Source: Candidatus Buchananbacteria bacterium RIFCSPHIGHO2_02_FULL_39_17 (GTDB lineage Bacteria > Patescibacteriota > Patescibacteriia > Buchananbacterales > UBA6539). From it: DNA of 42,056 nucleotides. Positions 15,529-22,966 of this stretch are shown here, in pieces. The notes under the pieces were generated by a model. The model saw only the letters and a list, made by a program, of their open reading frames with translations. It made no database searches and was not told the DNA's origin. The stretch lies in assembly GCA_001817425.1 (NCBI GenBank), contig MHII01000035.1, positions 904 through 42,959 of the forward strand, written 5' to 3'. How positions within the stretch are numbered: the first letter of the stretch is position 1; every line of letters starts with the position of its first letter. Both the position numbers and the translations under genes were made by a program.

Positions 15529-15656
15529 CCCGGTAGTGAAACTTTGATTGATTACCGTCGGCAATAAATTAAATACAATTAGGATAAATCACGAAGAAAA
15601 AAATAAAATTTATAATCTGATTAAATAATTTAAAATATCAAAGTTCTACTACCGGG
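15529..15656 (+). promoter_or_regulatory. Flippase leader closed by a 20-bp inverted repeat
   Basis: The 20-base arm at 15529-15548 (starting CCCGGTAGTG) is complementary, with two mismatches, to 15637-15656 (ending ACTACCGGG). The right arm ends one base before the flippase ATG, and no SD is present. The 88-nt interior is A/U-rich. In RNA, the 5' end would pair with the start region and could gate translation. A small mobile palindrome is the alternative. Confidence 0.7.
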
Positions 15657-15657
15657 T

Positions 15658-17097
15658 ATGACCCAACCAAATTTAGCTAAAAATACCACTTATTATACCG
15701 CCGCCTTAACCGTCCAGAAAATTCTGGCGTTTATTTATTTCTGGTTTATTTCCAATAGTTTATTTCCCGGGCAACTTGGCCAGTATGTTTTTGCCCTTTC
15801 TTTTACCACGCTGTTTTCCATTTTTATTGATTTAGGGCTTTCGCCAATTTTAACCCGTGAAGCCGCTAAAAACCAAGTCCAAGCCAACCAATATTTAAAA
15901 AACGTTTTAGGCCTAAAAATTCCTTTGGCGATTTTGACCTTAATTGCGGCTTGGTTTTTTATTAATGTCACCGGCAAACCAGCGGAAGTCCGGCTTTTAA
16001 TCTACTTGGCGAGTCTGGTCATGCTGTTGGATTCTTTTTCTTTGAGTTTTTGGGTGATTTTCCGCAGCCAGCATAATTTAAAATATGAAAGTATCGCGAC
16101 GATTCTGGTCCAAATTATTATTTTTGTTTTAGGCTTAATCGCTTTAAAAACTACCGGTGAAGTTAAAAATTTAATTTTAGCGCTCTTGGCTGCCAGTTTA
16201 TTTAATTTTTTCTTAGCGATAATTCTTTTAAAATTTAAATTAAAATTTAATTTGGCTCCACGATACGACCAGGCCATCATCAAACACTTTTTAAAAATTG
16301 TGCCGGCCTTTGCTTTGGCCGGTATCTTTGTTAAAATTTATAATGCTTCTGATTCGGTTTTATTGAGTTATTTGGCGTCAGATGAGGCGGTTGGTTTTTT
16401 TGCCGTACCGGCCAAGGTGGTTTATGCTTTGCAGCAAGTCATCCCCGCCGCTTTTGCCGCTGTCATTTTTCCGGCTTTCAGTTATTATCACTTAAAAGAC
16501 AAAACCCAATTAGCCAAAACTTTTAATAAAGCTTTTAATTATTTAACCATTGTCAGCCTGCCGATTGCCTTTGGCTTAATCATCACTTTACCCCAAATTA
16601 TTAATCTATTTTGGCCAAGCTATCAACTCGTGATTCCCACTTTTTTCGTCATGGGTTTAGCTATTCCTTTTATTTTTCTGGCGTTTCCTACGGGGTATCT
16701 TTTAAACGCCTGTGACCGACAAAAAAATACGACTCTTAACCGAGGGATTATCACGGCCCTAGCTGTCATTTTAAATATTATTTTAATTCCAAAATTTTCT
16801 TTTTTTGGCGCGGGTATTACTTTTTTAATCACTAACGTTGTTTTATTATTCTTGGATTTTTTCTGGGTAGCAAAAACTATTAAATTGGAATGGCTGAATC
16901 TTTTTAAAATATTAGCAAAAACTATTTTGGCTTGCTTGGTTATGGCCCTAGTCATAATTCTACTTTTACCTTACTTCCATTTAGTAATCTTAATTGGTTT
17001 TGGCGTTATGGTTTATTTTCTTGCTTTATATTTTATTAAAGGATTTAGCTTAGATGAATTAGGTGATATTATTAATAAGGCACGAATCAAGAATTAA
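15658..17097 (+). CDS. Wzx-like polysaccharide flippase (MOP superfamily)
   Basis: This 479-aa integral membrane protein has about 12-14 hydrophobic helices and few charged loops. The N-terminus (NTTYYTAALTVQKILAFIYFW) and the FSTLFSIFIDLGLSPILTREAAKN-like segment are typical of Wzx/RfbX and related lipid-linked sugar flippases. It would move undecaprenyl-linked repeat units across the membrane. Glycosyltransferases follow at 17155, 18422 and 19614 and a Wzy/ligase-like protein at 21454, supporting a surface-polysaccharide role. The exact substrate is unknown. Translation starts directly after a long inverted repeat. Confidence 0.9.
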   Translation: MTQPNLAKNTTYYTAALTVQKILAFIYFWFISNSLFPGQLGQYVFALSFTTLFSIFIDLGLSPILTREAAKNQVQANQYLKNVLGLKIPLAILTLIAAWFFINVTGKPAEVRLLIYLASLVMLLDSFSLSFWVIFRSQHNLKYESIATILVQIIIFVLGLIALKTTGEVKNLILALLAASLFNFFLAIILLKFKLKFNLAPRYDQAIIKHFLKIVPAFALAGIFVKIYNASDSVLLSYLASDEAVGFFAVPAKVVYALQQVIPAAFAAVIFPAFSYYHLKDKTQLAKTFNKAFNYLTIVSLPIAFGLIITLPQIINLFWPSYQLVIPTFFVMGLAIPFIFLAFPTGYLLNACDRQKNTTLNRGIITALAVILNIILIPKFSFFGAGITFLITNVVLLFLDFFWVAKTIKLEWLNLFKILAKTILACLVMALVIILLLPYFHLVILIGFGVMVYFLALYFIKGFSLDELGDIINKARIKN

Positions 17098-17154
17098 GAA
17101 TTACGAATTAGAAAAAATTATTCTTAATTCATAATTCCAGATTCATAATTCTAT
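17098..17154. repeat. GAATTAAG/CTTAATTC word-repeat spacer
   Basis: gaattaagaattacgaatta on the left faces ttcttaattcataattcc on the right, able to form an A/U hairpin. The 88-bp spacer at 18334-18421 is built from the same words. Confidence 0.7.
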
Positions 17155-18333
17155 ATGATTAAAAAAACTTTACTCGTTACCCTTGATTTTCCGCCTCATC
17201 TCGGCGGGGTGGCGTCTTTTTACTATAACGTCTGCAAACGTCTGCCACCGGATAAAATCGTGGTTTTAGCGCCAGACGGCAAAGGAGCGGATGATTTTGA
17301 TCACTGCGAGCATTTCCCGATTATCAGAAAAAAACTTTTAAACCAGTTTCCTCAATCCTGGCCGCGAGGCTTGGCCGGGATTTTGAAATTAGCGGCGACG
17401 GTCAGATGGGTGAGTCTGATTAGAGGCATTAGCCAAGTGGTAAAAAATCATCACATTGAGCTTATGATTGCCGGTCAAGTTTTGCCGATTGGCACCCTTG
17501 CCCTGATTTATTACCAGCGCCGAAAAATTCCTTATATTATTTTTGCCCATGGCCTTGATATTTTATTGCCGCAAAATTATTTACGAAAAACCGTTATCCT
17601 TAAAAAAATTCTTAGCCGCGCCAAAGCGATCATTGCCAACAGTCACTTTACTAAAGATGAAATCATTAAATTAGGCGTTAAGGCGGAAAAAATTATAGTG
17701 ATTAATCCCTGTCCGGACAATACGCCAGCAATGCTTTCCGAATGGAAAGCTCAAGAATTACGGGAAGAGCATGAATTAATTGGTAAAAAAATTCTCTTGA
17801 CCGTTGGTCGCTTAGTTGAACGCAAAGGCCACGATTTAGTGATTAAAGCTTTACCGGAAATAATTAAATCCGTGCCTAATTTAATTTATTTAATCGTTGG
17901 TGATGGCCCAAACCGAAAAAATTTAGAGCACTTGGTTAATGAAAATAGTCTTCGCGATTATGTTAAATTTATCGGCGTGGCCAGTGAAAAAGAGCTGGCT
18001 TGTTTTTATCATCTCGGTAATGTTTTTGTCATGCCCGCGCGCCAGCTTCAGAATGGCGATGTTGAAGGTTTTGGCATGGTTTATTTAGAAGCCAATTCTT
18101 TTGGGAAACCGGTCATTGGCGGCAAAAGCGGGGGAGTGACTGAAGCCATTATTGACGGTCAAACTGGTCTTTTAGTTAACCCCGATAATGTTAATGAGCT
18201 TATTAAGGCCGTAATTAAACTTTTGACTGATATGGCCTTAGCGGAACGGCTAGGATTACAAGGTCTTGAAAGAGTAACTAAAGATTTTGATTGGCAAACT
18301 CAAGTTGAAAAAATTAAAGAAATTTTAAAATAG
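17155..18333 (+). CDS. Glycosyltransferase family 4 (GT-B fold)
   Basis: This 392-aa cytoplasmic glycosyltransferase has a GT-B two-domain plan. The N-terminal acceptor domain opens KKTLLVTLDFPPHLGGVASFYYN, with the glycine-rich loop that contacts the donor. The C-terminal domain begins KKILLTVGRLVERKGHDLVIKAL (about 208-230) and carries GDGPNRKNLE, FVMPARQ and the E(x7)E-type motif EGFGMVYLEANSFGKPVIGG. It probably adds one sugar from a nucleotide sugar to the lipid-linked intermediate. It lies between the flippase and a GT2 gene, separated by word-repeat spacers. Confidence 0.93.
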   Translation: MIKKTLLVTLDFPPHLGGVASFYYNVCKRLPPDKIVVLAPDGKGADDFDHCEHFPIIRKKLLNQFPQSWPRGLAGILKLAATVRWVSLIRGISQVVKNHHIELMIAGQVLPIGTLALIYYQRRKIPYIIFAHGLDILLPQNYLRKTVILKKILSRAKAIIANSHFTKDEIIKLGVKAEKIIVINPCPDNTPAMLSEWKAQELREEHELIGKKILLTVGRLVERKGHDLVIKALPEIIKSVPNLIYLIVGDGPNRKNLEHLVNENSLRDYVKFIGVASEKELACFYHLGNVFVMPARQLQNGDVEGFGMVYLEANSFGKPVIGGKSGGVTEAIIDGQTGLLVNPDNVNELIKAVIKLLTDMALAERLGLQGLERVTKDFDWQTQVEKIKEILK

Positions 18334-18421
18334 CAGGAATTATGAATCACGAATCAAGAATTAAGAATAAAAATAACTAAATTCATAATTCCTAATTCTT
18401 AATTCATAATTATAAAGTTTT
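18334..18421. repeat. GAATTAAG/CTTAATTC word-repeat spacer, second copy
   Basis: aggaattatgaatcacgaatc and aagaattaagaa face attcataattcctaattct and taattcataatt. The next gene starts directly after it with GTG and no SD. Confidence 0.7.
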
Positions 18422-19102
18422 GTGCCCCAAGTTAGCATCATTATTCCTGTTTATAACGCAAAAAATACTTTAGAGTATTGCCTCCAAAGTATTTTTAACC
18501 AAACCTATAAAAATTTTGAAGTCATCGTGATTAATGACGGCTCAACTGATAGCAGCTTAAAAATTTTATCTCAATATCAGGATAAAATCACTTTAGTTAA
18601 TCAGCCAAATCAAGGCGCGGCTAAAGCTAGAAATGTCGGGGCAAAATTGGCGCGCGGTGAGTATTTAATATTTTGCGACGCTGATATTTTTCTCAAACCA
18701 AACACCTTACAAATAATGTTAGAAACACTCCAAAAAAATCCAGAAACTTCATATACCTACAGCGCCTTTAAATTCGGCTTTAAAACTTTTAAGCTTTGGC
18801 CATTTTCCGCCAAAAGGTTAAAACAAATGCCGTATATTCATACCACCTCTTTAATCCGCGCCAAAAATTTCCCCGGCTTTGATAAAAATCTTAAACGTTT
18901 TCAGGATTGGGATTTATGGCTGACCATGCTAAAAAGAGGAAAAAAGGGGATTTACATTCCGGAAGTTCTTTTTACTGTCAAATCCGGCGGCACGATGTCA
19001 AGCTGGCTGCCCAAATTTTATTATCGCTTTTTTCCTTTCAGTAAAAAGGTGAGGGAGTATTACGAGGCGGAAAAAATTATTAAACGAAAACACCATCTCT
19101 AA
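18422..19102 (+). CDS. Glycosyltransferase family 2
   Basis: This 226-aa GT-A enzyme starts at GTG 18422, because the family N-terminus PQVSIIIPVYNAKNTLEYCLQSI follows at once. The nucleotide-binding VINDGSTDSSLKIL, NQGAAKARNVG and the metal-binding DAD-type motif (FCDADIF, near residue 80) are present. Further on, FQDWDLWLTMLKRG gives the likely catalytic acidic region. The C-terminus is basic (KIIKRKHHL) with no membrane helix. It probably acts in the same polysaccharide pathway as its neighbours. Confidence 0.92.
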   Translation: MPQVSIIIPVYNAKNTLEYCLQSIFNQTYKNFEVIVINDGSTDSSLKILSQYQDKITLVNQPNQGAAKARNVGAKLARGEYLIFCDADIFLKPNTLQIMLETLQKNPETSYTYSAFKFGFKTFKLWPFSAKRLKQMPYIHTTSLIRAKNFPGFDKNLKRFQDWDLWLTMLKRGKKGIYIPEVLFTVKSGGTMSSWLPKFYYRFFPFSKKVREYYEAEKIIKRKHHL

Positions 19103-19163
19103 GTCAAAAGTCCCCGCCCGAGACGGGTCCGCCTTTGGCGGAAAAAGTCAAAAATCAAAATTT

Positions 19164-19515
19164 ATGAAATATAAACATCAACCGGGAAAATACCAAATTT
19201 CCCTTAAAGCTTTATTAAAAAACAACCAAGGCCGATATTTAATTTTAAAATCAATGCCTAATAGTCCTCATTTTGTCGGCTATTATGATTTGCCCGGCGG
19301 CCGGATCCGGTTTCTTTATCGCAATACCACTATACTAATGACGATCTGATTTTTTATATTTTATTTGAGGCAAAATATTCAAAGGGTAAGATTAACTTTC
19401 TCCTGAACATATTTCTTACCGCTGGGTAAAAATTAACAAAACAAATATTAAAAAATTTTTTCATCCGGTTTTACAACAATTAATCCTTAATTATCTTAAG
19501 TGGAATAAGAAATAA
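19164..19515 (+). pseudogene. Degraded Nudix hydrolase
   Basis: The frame opens as a Nudix protein (YQISLKALLKNNQGRYLILKS, then GYYDLPGGRI) but stops at 19349. The Nudix box (GX5EX7REUXEEXGU) that should follow LPGGRI is absent, apparently removed by a deletion after GGCCGGATCCGG. Further Nudix-like segments continue in other frames: YTNDDLIFYILFEAKYSKGKINF, then PEHISYRWVKINK and a C-terminal helix ending at 19515. At least one more shift separates these two, near 19400. With the catalytic box missing it cannot be an active hydrolase. Confidence 0.75.
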
Positions 19516-19521
19516 TTATTT

Positions 19522-19577
19522 CCCTCACCGCCAACCCCTCTCCCCAAATAATGTTGGGGAGAGGGTAGGGTGAGGGG
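19522..19577. repeat. CCCTCTCCCC-type palindromic repeat, copy 2
   Basis: CCCTCACC, then CCCCTCTCCCCAA / TTGGGGAGAGGG, then GGGTGAGGGG. It is the cleanest of the three copies, with nested inner and outer arms, and it follows the nudix remnant. Confidence 0.85.
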
Positions 19578-19613
19578 CCATTAAAATTTTTAGATATTAG
19601 ATTTTATATATCT

Positions 19614-20393
19614 ATGCCAGATCTGTCTATTATTATCGTTTCCTGGAACGTCAAAAATTTACTGAAAAAATGCCTGGAATCAATTTTTCGCAATCAAGGC
19701 GATCTCACCTTGGAAGTGATTATAGTTGACAATGCTTCACGTGATGGCACGATGGAAATGGTAAAAACTAATTTTCCGCAAATCAAGATGATTAGCAACG
19801 AAAAAAATTTCGGTTTTGCCGCGGCCAATAACCAAGGGATTAAACAAACTAAAGGGGATTATCTACTGCTTTTAAATCCAGATACGGAAATTGTCGGCAG
19901 TGCCTTAAAAACCGCCATTGACTTTATGAAAAAAAATCAATTAATCGGCGCTTGCGGCATTAAACATCTTAATCCAGACGGCAGCCTTCAACCATCGGTA
20001 CGACGTTTTCCCACTTTTTTAGCAATTTTTTTAATTTTAACCAAACTGGTAAAAATTTTCCCGCGCTTGCCGGCAATCAATAGATATCTGGCCAAGGACT
20101 TTAATTACAGCCAAGCCCAAAGCGTTGACCAAGTCGCGGGATCGTTTTTTTTGATCAGCAAAAAAGTTACGGAAAAAATCGGACTTTTAGACGAGGATTT
20201 TTTTATCTGGTTTGAAGAAGTGGATTTCTGCCAGCGGGTGATTAAAGCGGGCTGGCAGGTCTGGTACACGCCCAACGCTTCAATTATCCATTATGGCGGC
20301 CAAAGCTTTAAACAACAATTTACCTTGAAAAAACAATGGCTTTTCTTTAAAAGTGCCTTATATTATTTAAAAAAATACGGCTTTAGAAATTAG
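19614..20393 (+). CDS. Glycosyltransferase family 2, rhamnosyltransferase-like
   Basis: This 259-aa GT-A protein begins DLSIIIVSWNVKNLLKKCLESI and has the nucleotide-binding EVIIVDNASRDGTMEMV. NFGFAAANNQGI, the DxD-type NPDTEIV (around residue 88) and the acceptor-side FFIWFEEVDFCQRVIKAGW follow. That set is characteristic of WbbL-like rhamnosyltransferases and relatives, though the sugar cannot be fixed from sequence. A basic and hydrophobic C-terminus (LKKQWLFFKSALYYLKKYG) may contact the membrane. It is the third transferase of the polysaccharide region. Confidence 0.93.
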   Translation: MPDLSIIIVSWNVKNLLKKCLESIFRNQGDLTLEVIIVDNASRDGTMEMVKTNFPQIKMISNEKNFGFAAANNQGIKQTKGDYLLLLNPDTEIVGSALKTAIDFMKKNQLIGACGIKHLNPDGSLQPSVRRFPTFLAIFLILTKLVKIFPRLPAINRYLAKDFNYSQAQSVDQVAGSFFLISKKVTEKIGLLDEDFFIWFEEVDFCQRVIKAGWQVWYTPNASIIHYGGQSFKQQFTLKKQWLFFKSALYYLKKYGFRN

Positions 20394-20435
20394 GCCTAAA
20401 AAATAGCTTATTTTAGCTAATAATATTAAAAATTC

Positions 20436-20626
20436 TTGACTTTTTTCCCAAGATAGTATAAAGTATTAAATATATTGAAATTCAATAAATAAGGAGAAAA
20501 AAGCAAGCTTTCCTTATGGAAGCGGAAAGGAGGCACCTTACTAAAACCAAGGGTGATGACGTAGGCCCAGTGAAATGCTCCCGAGACGTAACAAATCAAC
20601 AACAGTAATGCATGGAGGAAATCTGT
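20436..20626 (+). promoter_or_regulatory. Promoter region and leader of the 42-aa secreted peptide
   Basis: TTGACT (20436-20441) and TATAAA (20457-20462, short 15-bp spacer) may form a promoter. The following leader of about 150 nt is GC-richer than its surroundings and could fold: CTTTCC / GGAAAG near 20508-20535, and GGAG / CTCC enclosing CACCTT / AAGGGTG at about 20530-20580. It also holds a 30-codon frame (20516-20608) without a well-placed SD. It matches no riboswitch that I can recognise. Confidence 0.45.
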
Positions 20627-20755
20627 ATGAAGAAGGTACTCTTGTTGCTGACCATCCTTGCGGTGGCAACAATATTAATCGAAATGAACACCATGACGGC
20701 CTTCGCGGAGCCCACCATTCCGGCCACGGGCATCATCGTGGCCAATTGGGTCTAA
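20627..20755 (+). CDS. Tiny secreted peptide precursor (42 aa)
   Basis: GGAGGAAAT upstream fixes ATG 20627. The product is a signal peptide of about 27 residues (MKKVLLLLTILAVATILI, then ending TAFA) followed by a mature peptide of only about 15 residues (EPTIPATGIIVANWV). The predicted signal peptidase site is after AFA. Codon use (GCC, ACC, ATC, GTG) is GC-richer than that of neighbouring genes. I know no family. A secreted 15-mer could be a signal, a toxin or a lipid-surface peptide, but nothing here decides that. Confidence 0.7.
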   Translation: MKKVLLLLTILAVATILIEMNTMTAFAEPTIPATGIIVANWV

Positions 20756-20769
20756 AGCACATCGATACG

Positions 20770-20839
20770 GCCTCACTCAATGGTTAAAGCGATGAACCCC
20801 GAACTCTTTCGCTTAAGACCTATGAGTGAGGCTTTTTTT
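20770..20839 (+). terminator. Terminator with an inner hairpin
   Basis: A perfect GCCTCACTCA (20770-20779) / TGAGTGAGGC (20823-20832) stem encloses a second AAGCGA / TCGCTT hairpin and is followed by seven T residues. The T-run merges into the next -35 box. Confidence 0.9.
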
Positions 20840-20866
20840 GACAAATAACAAATTTCTTGCTATAAT
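20838..20866 (+). promoter_or_regulatory. Full-consensus promoter of the 80-aa gene
   Basis: TTGACA (20838-20843), 17 bp, TATAAT (20861-20866) with an extended TGC. It overlaps the end of the preceding terminator. Confidence 0.92.
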
Positions 20867-20917
20867 CTCAATAAATAAGTGATGGGCCGAATCATGTGAA
20901 ATGAGGAGGAAGGAGAT

Positions 20918-21160
20918 ATGGCGAAAATGCAGGAAACGATCTTTTTTTCTAAACCCGTTGACATTTCGGCAGTGGCCAACGCCTTAAATCTGCAGAAGGG
21001 AGGCAATGGCGAACCAGAAGGACTTTTATTTGATTTGAACGGACGATTAATGGCAATTTGCCTGCCGCCGAACAATAGGCTTGATTTTCAAGAAGGATAC
21101 GCCGCGGGAGTCGAGATTTACAATCCGGTATTTCTTTCTGGAGCCCAGGCTCTTGCTTAA
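20918..21160 (+). CDS. Small soluble orphan protein (80 aa)
   Basis: GAGGAGGAAGGAG directly upstream selects ATG 20918. The product (MAKMQETIFFSKPVDISAVA to FLSGAQALA) is soluble, without signal or membrane helix. It may be alpha/beta: a helix at DISAVANALNLQ, then GLLFDLNGRLMAICLPP as two strands. I do not recognise it. It sits within a cassette of tiny SD-led genes set into the polysaccharide region and has one of the strongest promoters in the window. Confidence 0.75.
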   Translation: MAKMQETIFFSKPVDISAVANALNLQKGGNGEPEGLLFDLNGRLMAICLPPNNRLDFQEGYAAGVEIYNPVFLSGAQALA

Positions 21161-21172
21161 ACCCTCTACCAA

Positions 21173-21300
21173 CGAAAGGAGGGATCACCCATAATGTCAA
21201 ATGACATTAGCGTTCGTCTGGTAAAAGCTGGTCGATGCCACTCCGGACGAGCAAGTACGGAAAGGAGGTGATCCAACAATCTGATTTGGAAAGGAGGGAT
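21173..21300 (+). promoter_or_regulatory. Three extended anti-16S (SD) sequences in tandem
   Basis: AAAGGAGGGATCACC (about 21175), AAAGGAGGTGATCC (21261-21274) and AAAGGAGGGAT (21290-21300) lie within 125 bases. The middle one is complementary over all 14 bases to the usual 3' end of 16S rRNA. The last two have no convincing ORF after them. Confidence 0.65.
21194..21271 (+). CDS. Possible 25-aa peptide behind an extended SD
   Basis: AAAGGAGGGATCACC precedes ATG 21194 by about five bases. The frame gives MSNDISVRLVKAGRCHSGRA and five more residues, ending in the next SD-like sequence, which overlaps its stop. It is short and basic, with no family. The SD is strong evidence for translation, but the length leaves real doubt. 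Confidence 0.4.
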   Translation: MSNDISVRLVKAGRCHSGRASTERR

Positions 21301-21345
21301 TTCGCACCTTTTAAAATATATTTGGGTTTATACCCCCCCCCGAAG

Positions 21346-21403
21346 GCCCCCACTTCATATCTTTTCATCTAAGTATCGTTAATATGAAGCGGGGGCTATT
21401 TTT
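21346..21403 (+). terminator. Terminator closing the small-gene cassette
   Basis: GCCCCCACTTCATAT (21346-21360) / ATATGAAGCGGGGGC (21382-21396) has one mismatch, a 21-nt loop and a TATTTTTTG tail. Confidence 0.92.
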
Positions 21404-21429
21404 TGTTTGTTTTTTGCTTCAACTTAAGC

Positions 21430-21435
21430 TAAAAT
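21430..21435 (+). promoter_or_regulatory. -10 element for the wzy-like gene
   Basis: TAAAAT with a weak TTGTTT 17 bp upstream. The predicted start is near 21442. TTGAGGATAAA between it and the ATG supplies an SD. Confidence 0.5.
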
Positions 21436-21453
21436 AATTATTGAGGATAAAAT

Positions 21454-22956
21454 ATGGAATTTAATTTCTTCGGTAAAACTTTCCAGTGGATATTTCTCTT
21501 GATTATCTTGGCCGAACTTTTATCTTTGACTGTCTATTTACTGCCGCCGCTTAATCAAGCGGCTTTTTTTATTATTTTAGGTATCACTTTAATTTTAGCT
21601 TTAATCAAGCTGGATTACGGAATTTATATTGTATTAACGGAATTATTCATTGGCGGACATGGCCACCTTTTTGCCATTGATATTAATGGTTTAACAATTT
21701 CAATTAGAATAGGGTTATTTTTAATGATTTTAATGGCTTGGGTTGTAAAATCTCAAATCTCAAATCTCAAATCTCAAAATTACACCTCAAAAATCAAAAC
21801 TAAAAGCTATAAGTTAGAAGCTAAAAGCTTAATATATTTTCTACTATTTATTACCATATTAATTGGTATAATCAATGGCTTACTAAATAACAATCCGGCA
21901 AATGTTTTCTTCGATACCAATGCTTGGTTTTATTTTGCGTTGTTGCCGGTGTTTTTGACTACCCTTAAAGAAAAGCAAAAAATAGAAAATATTTTACAAA
22001 TTTTGACTGGTGCCACAACTTATTTATCCCTAAAAACAATTGCCGTTTTATTTTTGTTTGCCCAAAATTTTGCCGGCATTGGTGGCTGGTTTTATCATTG
22101 GATTCGCGCCAGCGGGGTCGGGGAGGTAACCTATATTTCCGGTACGCTTTTTCGAATTTTTTTCCAATCTCAACTCTATGTTTTAATTGGATTTTTTATT
22201 GTTTTAACTTTTTTAATTAATCAGTTAAAAATTAAAGACTGGAAAAAAATCTTGCCTCCGATTCTTTATCTTTATTTGACCAGTTTGGTGATTTTTATCA
22301 GCCAGTCCCGGAGTTATTGGGTTGGAGCGGCAGCGGCTTTAATTTTTTTAATTATTCTTGGAACTTGGCGGTTAAAAATTAAATTAAAAAAAATCGCTTT
22401 GTTAATTACGGCGATCGCTGTTGTCTTAATCAGTCAGTTTTACTTAATTGAGTTTATTACCGGTAATTATGCCGGCAATTTAGTCGCCCAACGTTTCAAA
22501 AATTTACCCCAAGAAGCCGCCGGTATCAGCCGCTTAAACCAGTTAAAACCTTTAAGCCAAGCGATTTTTCAAAAATTAATCTTTGGCTGGGGCTTTGGCA
22601 AAACTTTGACTTATGAAAGCCGCGATCCCAGAGTTCTCCAAACTCATCCGGACGGAATTTACACGACCTATGCCTTTGAATGGGGATATTTAGATATCTG
22701 GTTAAAATTGGGTTTATTTGGTTTAGTTGCTTATCTTACCTTAATTAGTTATCTTTTTTACTTAGGAATTCAAAAGTCAAAAGTCAAAAGTCAAAATAGC
22801 AATTCAAAATTCAAAATTATTAATGTGGGATTACTAATTGGCTTAATCGCTCTAGTCATCACTAACATTTTTTCACCTTATTTAAACCATCCGCTTGGAA
22901 TTGGCTATATTATACTAGTGACAGCAATCTTTAATGAACATAAATTAGAATTTTGA
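21454..22956 (+). CDS. O-antigen ligase/polymerase-like membrane protein (Wzy/WaaL type)
   Basis: This 500-aa protein has about 11-12 membrane helices and a large external loop near residues 330-410. That loop contains FGWGFGKTL and QTHPDGIYTTYAFEWGYLDIWLKLGLFG, the loop-helix pattern of the Wzy_C/O-antigen ligase family. It would polymerise or ligate glycan repeat units outside the membrane. Two internal stretches are built of heptamer repeats: TCTCAAA four times (21751-21778) and AAAAGTC three times (22772-22792). They encode Lys/Ser/Gln-rich loops (KSQISNLKSQN and QKSKVKSQNSNSKFK). They look like spacer words that entered the coding frame. Confidence 0.88.
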   Translation: MEFNFFGKTFQWIFLLIILAELLSLTVYLLPPLNQAAFFIILGITLILALIKLDYGIYIVLTELFIGGHGHLFAIDINGLTISIRIGLFLMILMAWVVKSQISNLKSQNYTSKIKTKSYKLEAKSLIYFLLFITILIGIINGLLNNNPANVFFDTNAWFYFALLPVFLTTLKEKQKIENILQILTGATTYLSLKTIAVLFLFAQNFAGIGGWFYHWIRASGVGEVTYISGTLFRIFFQSQLYVLIGFFIVLTFLINQLKIKDWKKILPPILYLYLTSLVIFISQSRSYWVGAAAALIFLIILGTWRLKIKLKKIALLITAIAVVLISQFYLIEFITGNYAGNLVAQRFKNLPQEAAGISRLNQLKPLSQAIFQKLIFGWGFGKTLTYESRDPRVLQTHPDGIYTTYAFEWGYLDIWLKLGLFGLVAYLTLISYLFYLGIQKSKVKSQNSNSKFKIINVGLLIGLIALVITNIFSPYLNHPLGIGYIILVTAIFNEHKLEF

Positions 22957-22966
22957 ATTTTTAAAA

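Noticed and set aside
20516-20608. A 30-codon frame in the leader of the secreted peptide
   Set aside because: The nearest SD is about 20 bases too far upstream and the region is better explained as a folded leader; left as uncertain.
20575-20787. A 70-codon His/Gly-rich frame over the secreted-peptide gene
   Set aside because: It lacks an SD and overlaps out of frame a peptide gene with SD, signal peptide and stop well before the terminator.
21261-21274. AAAGGAGGTGATCC as the reverse-strand end of a 16S rRNA gene
   Set aside because: The match stops after about 15 bases and the flanks do not resemble rRNA.
21332-21341. Run of C residues before the cassette terminator as a programmed slippage site
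   Set aside because: No coding frame crosses it.
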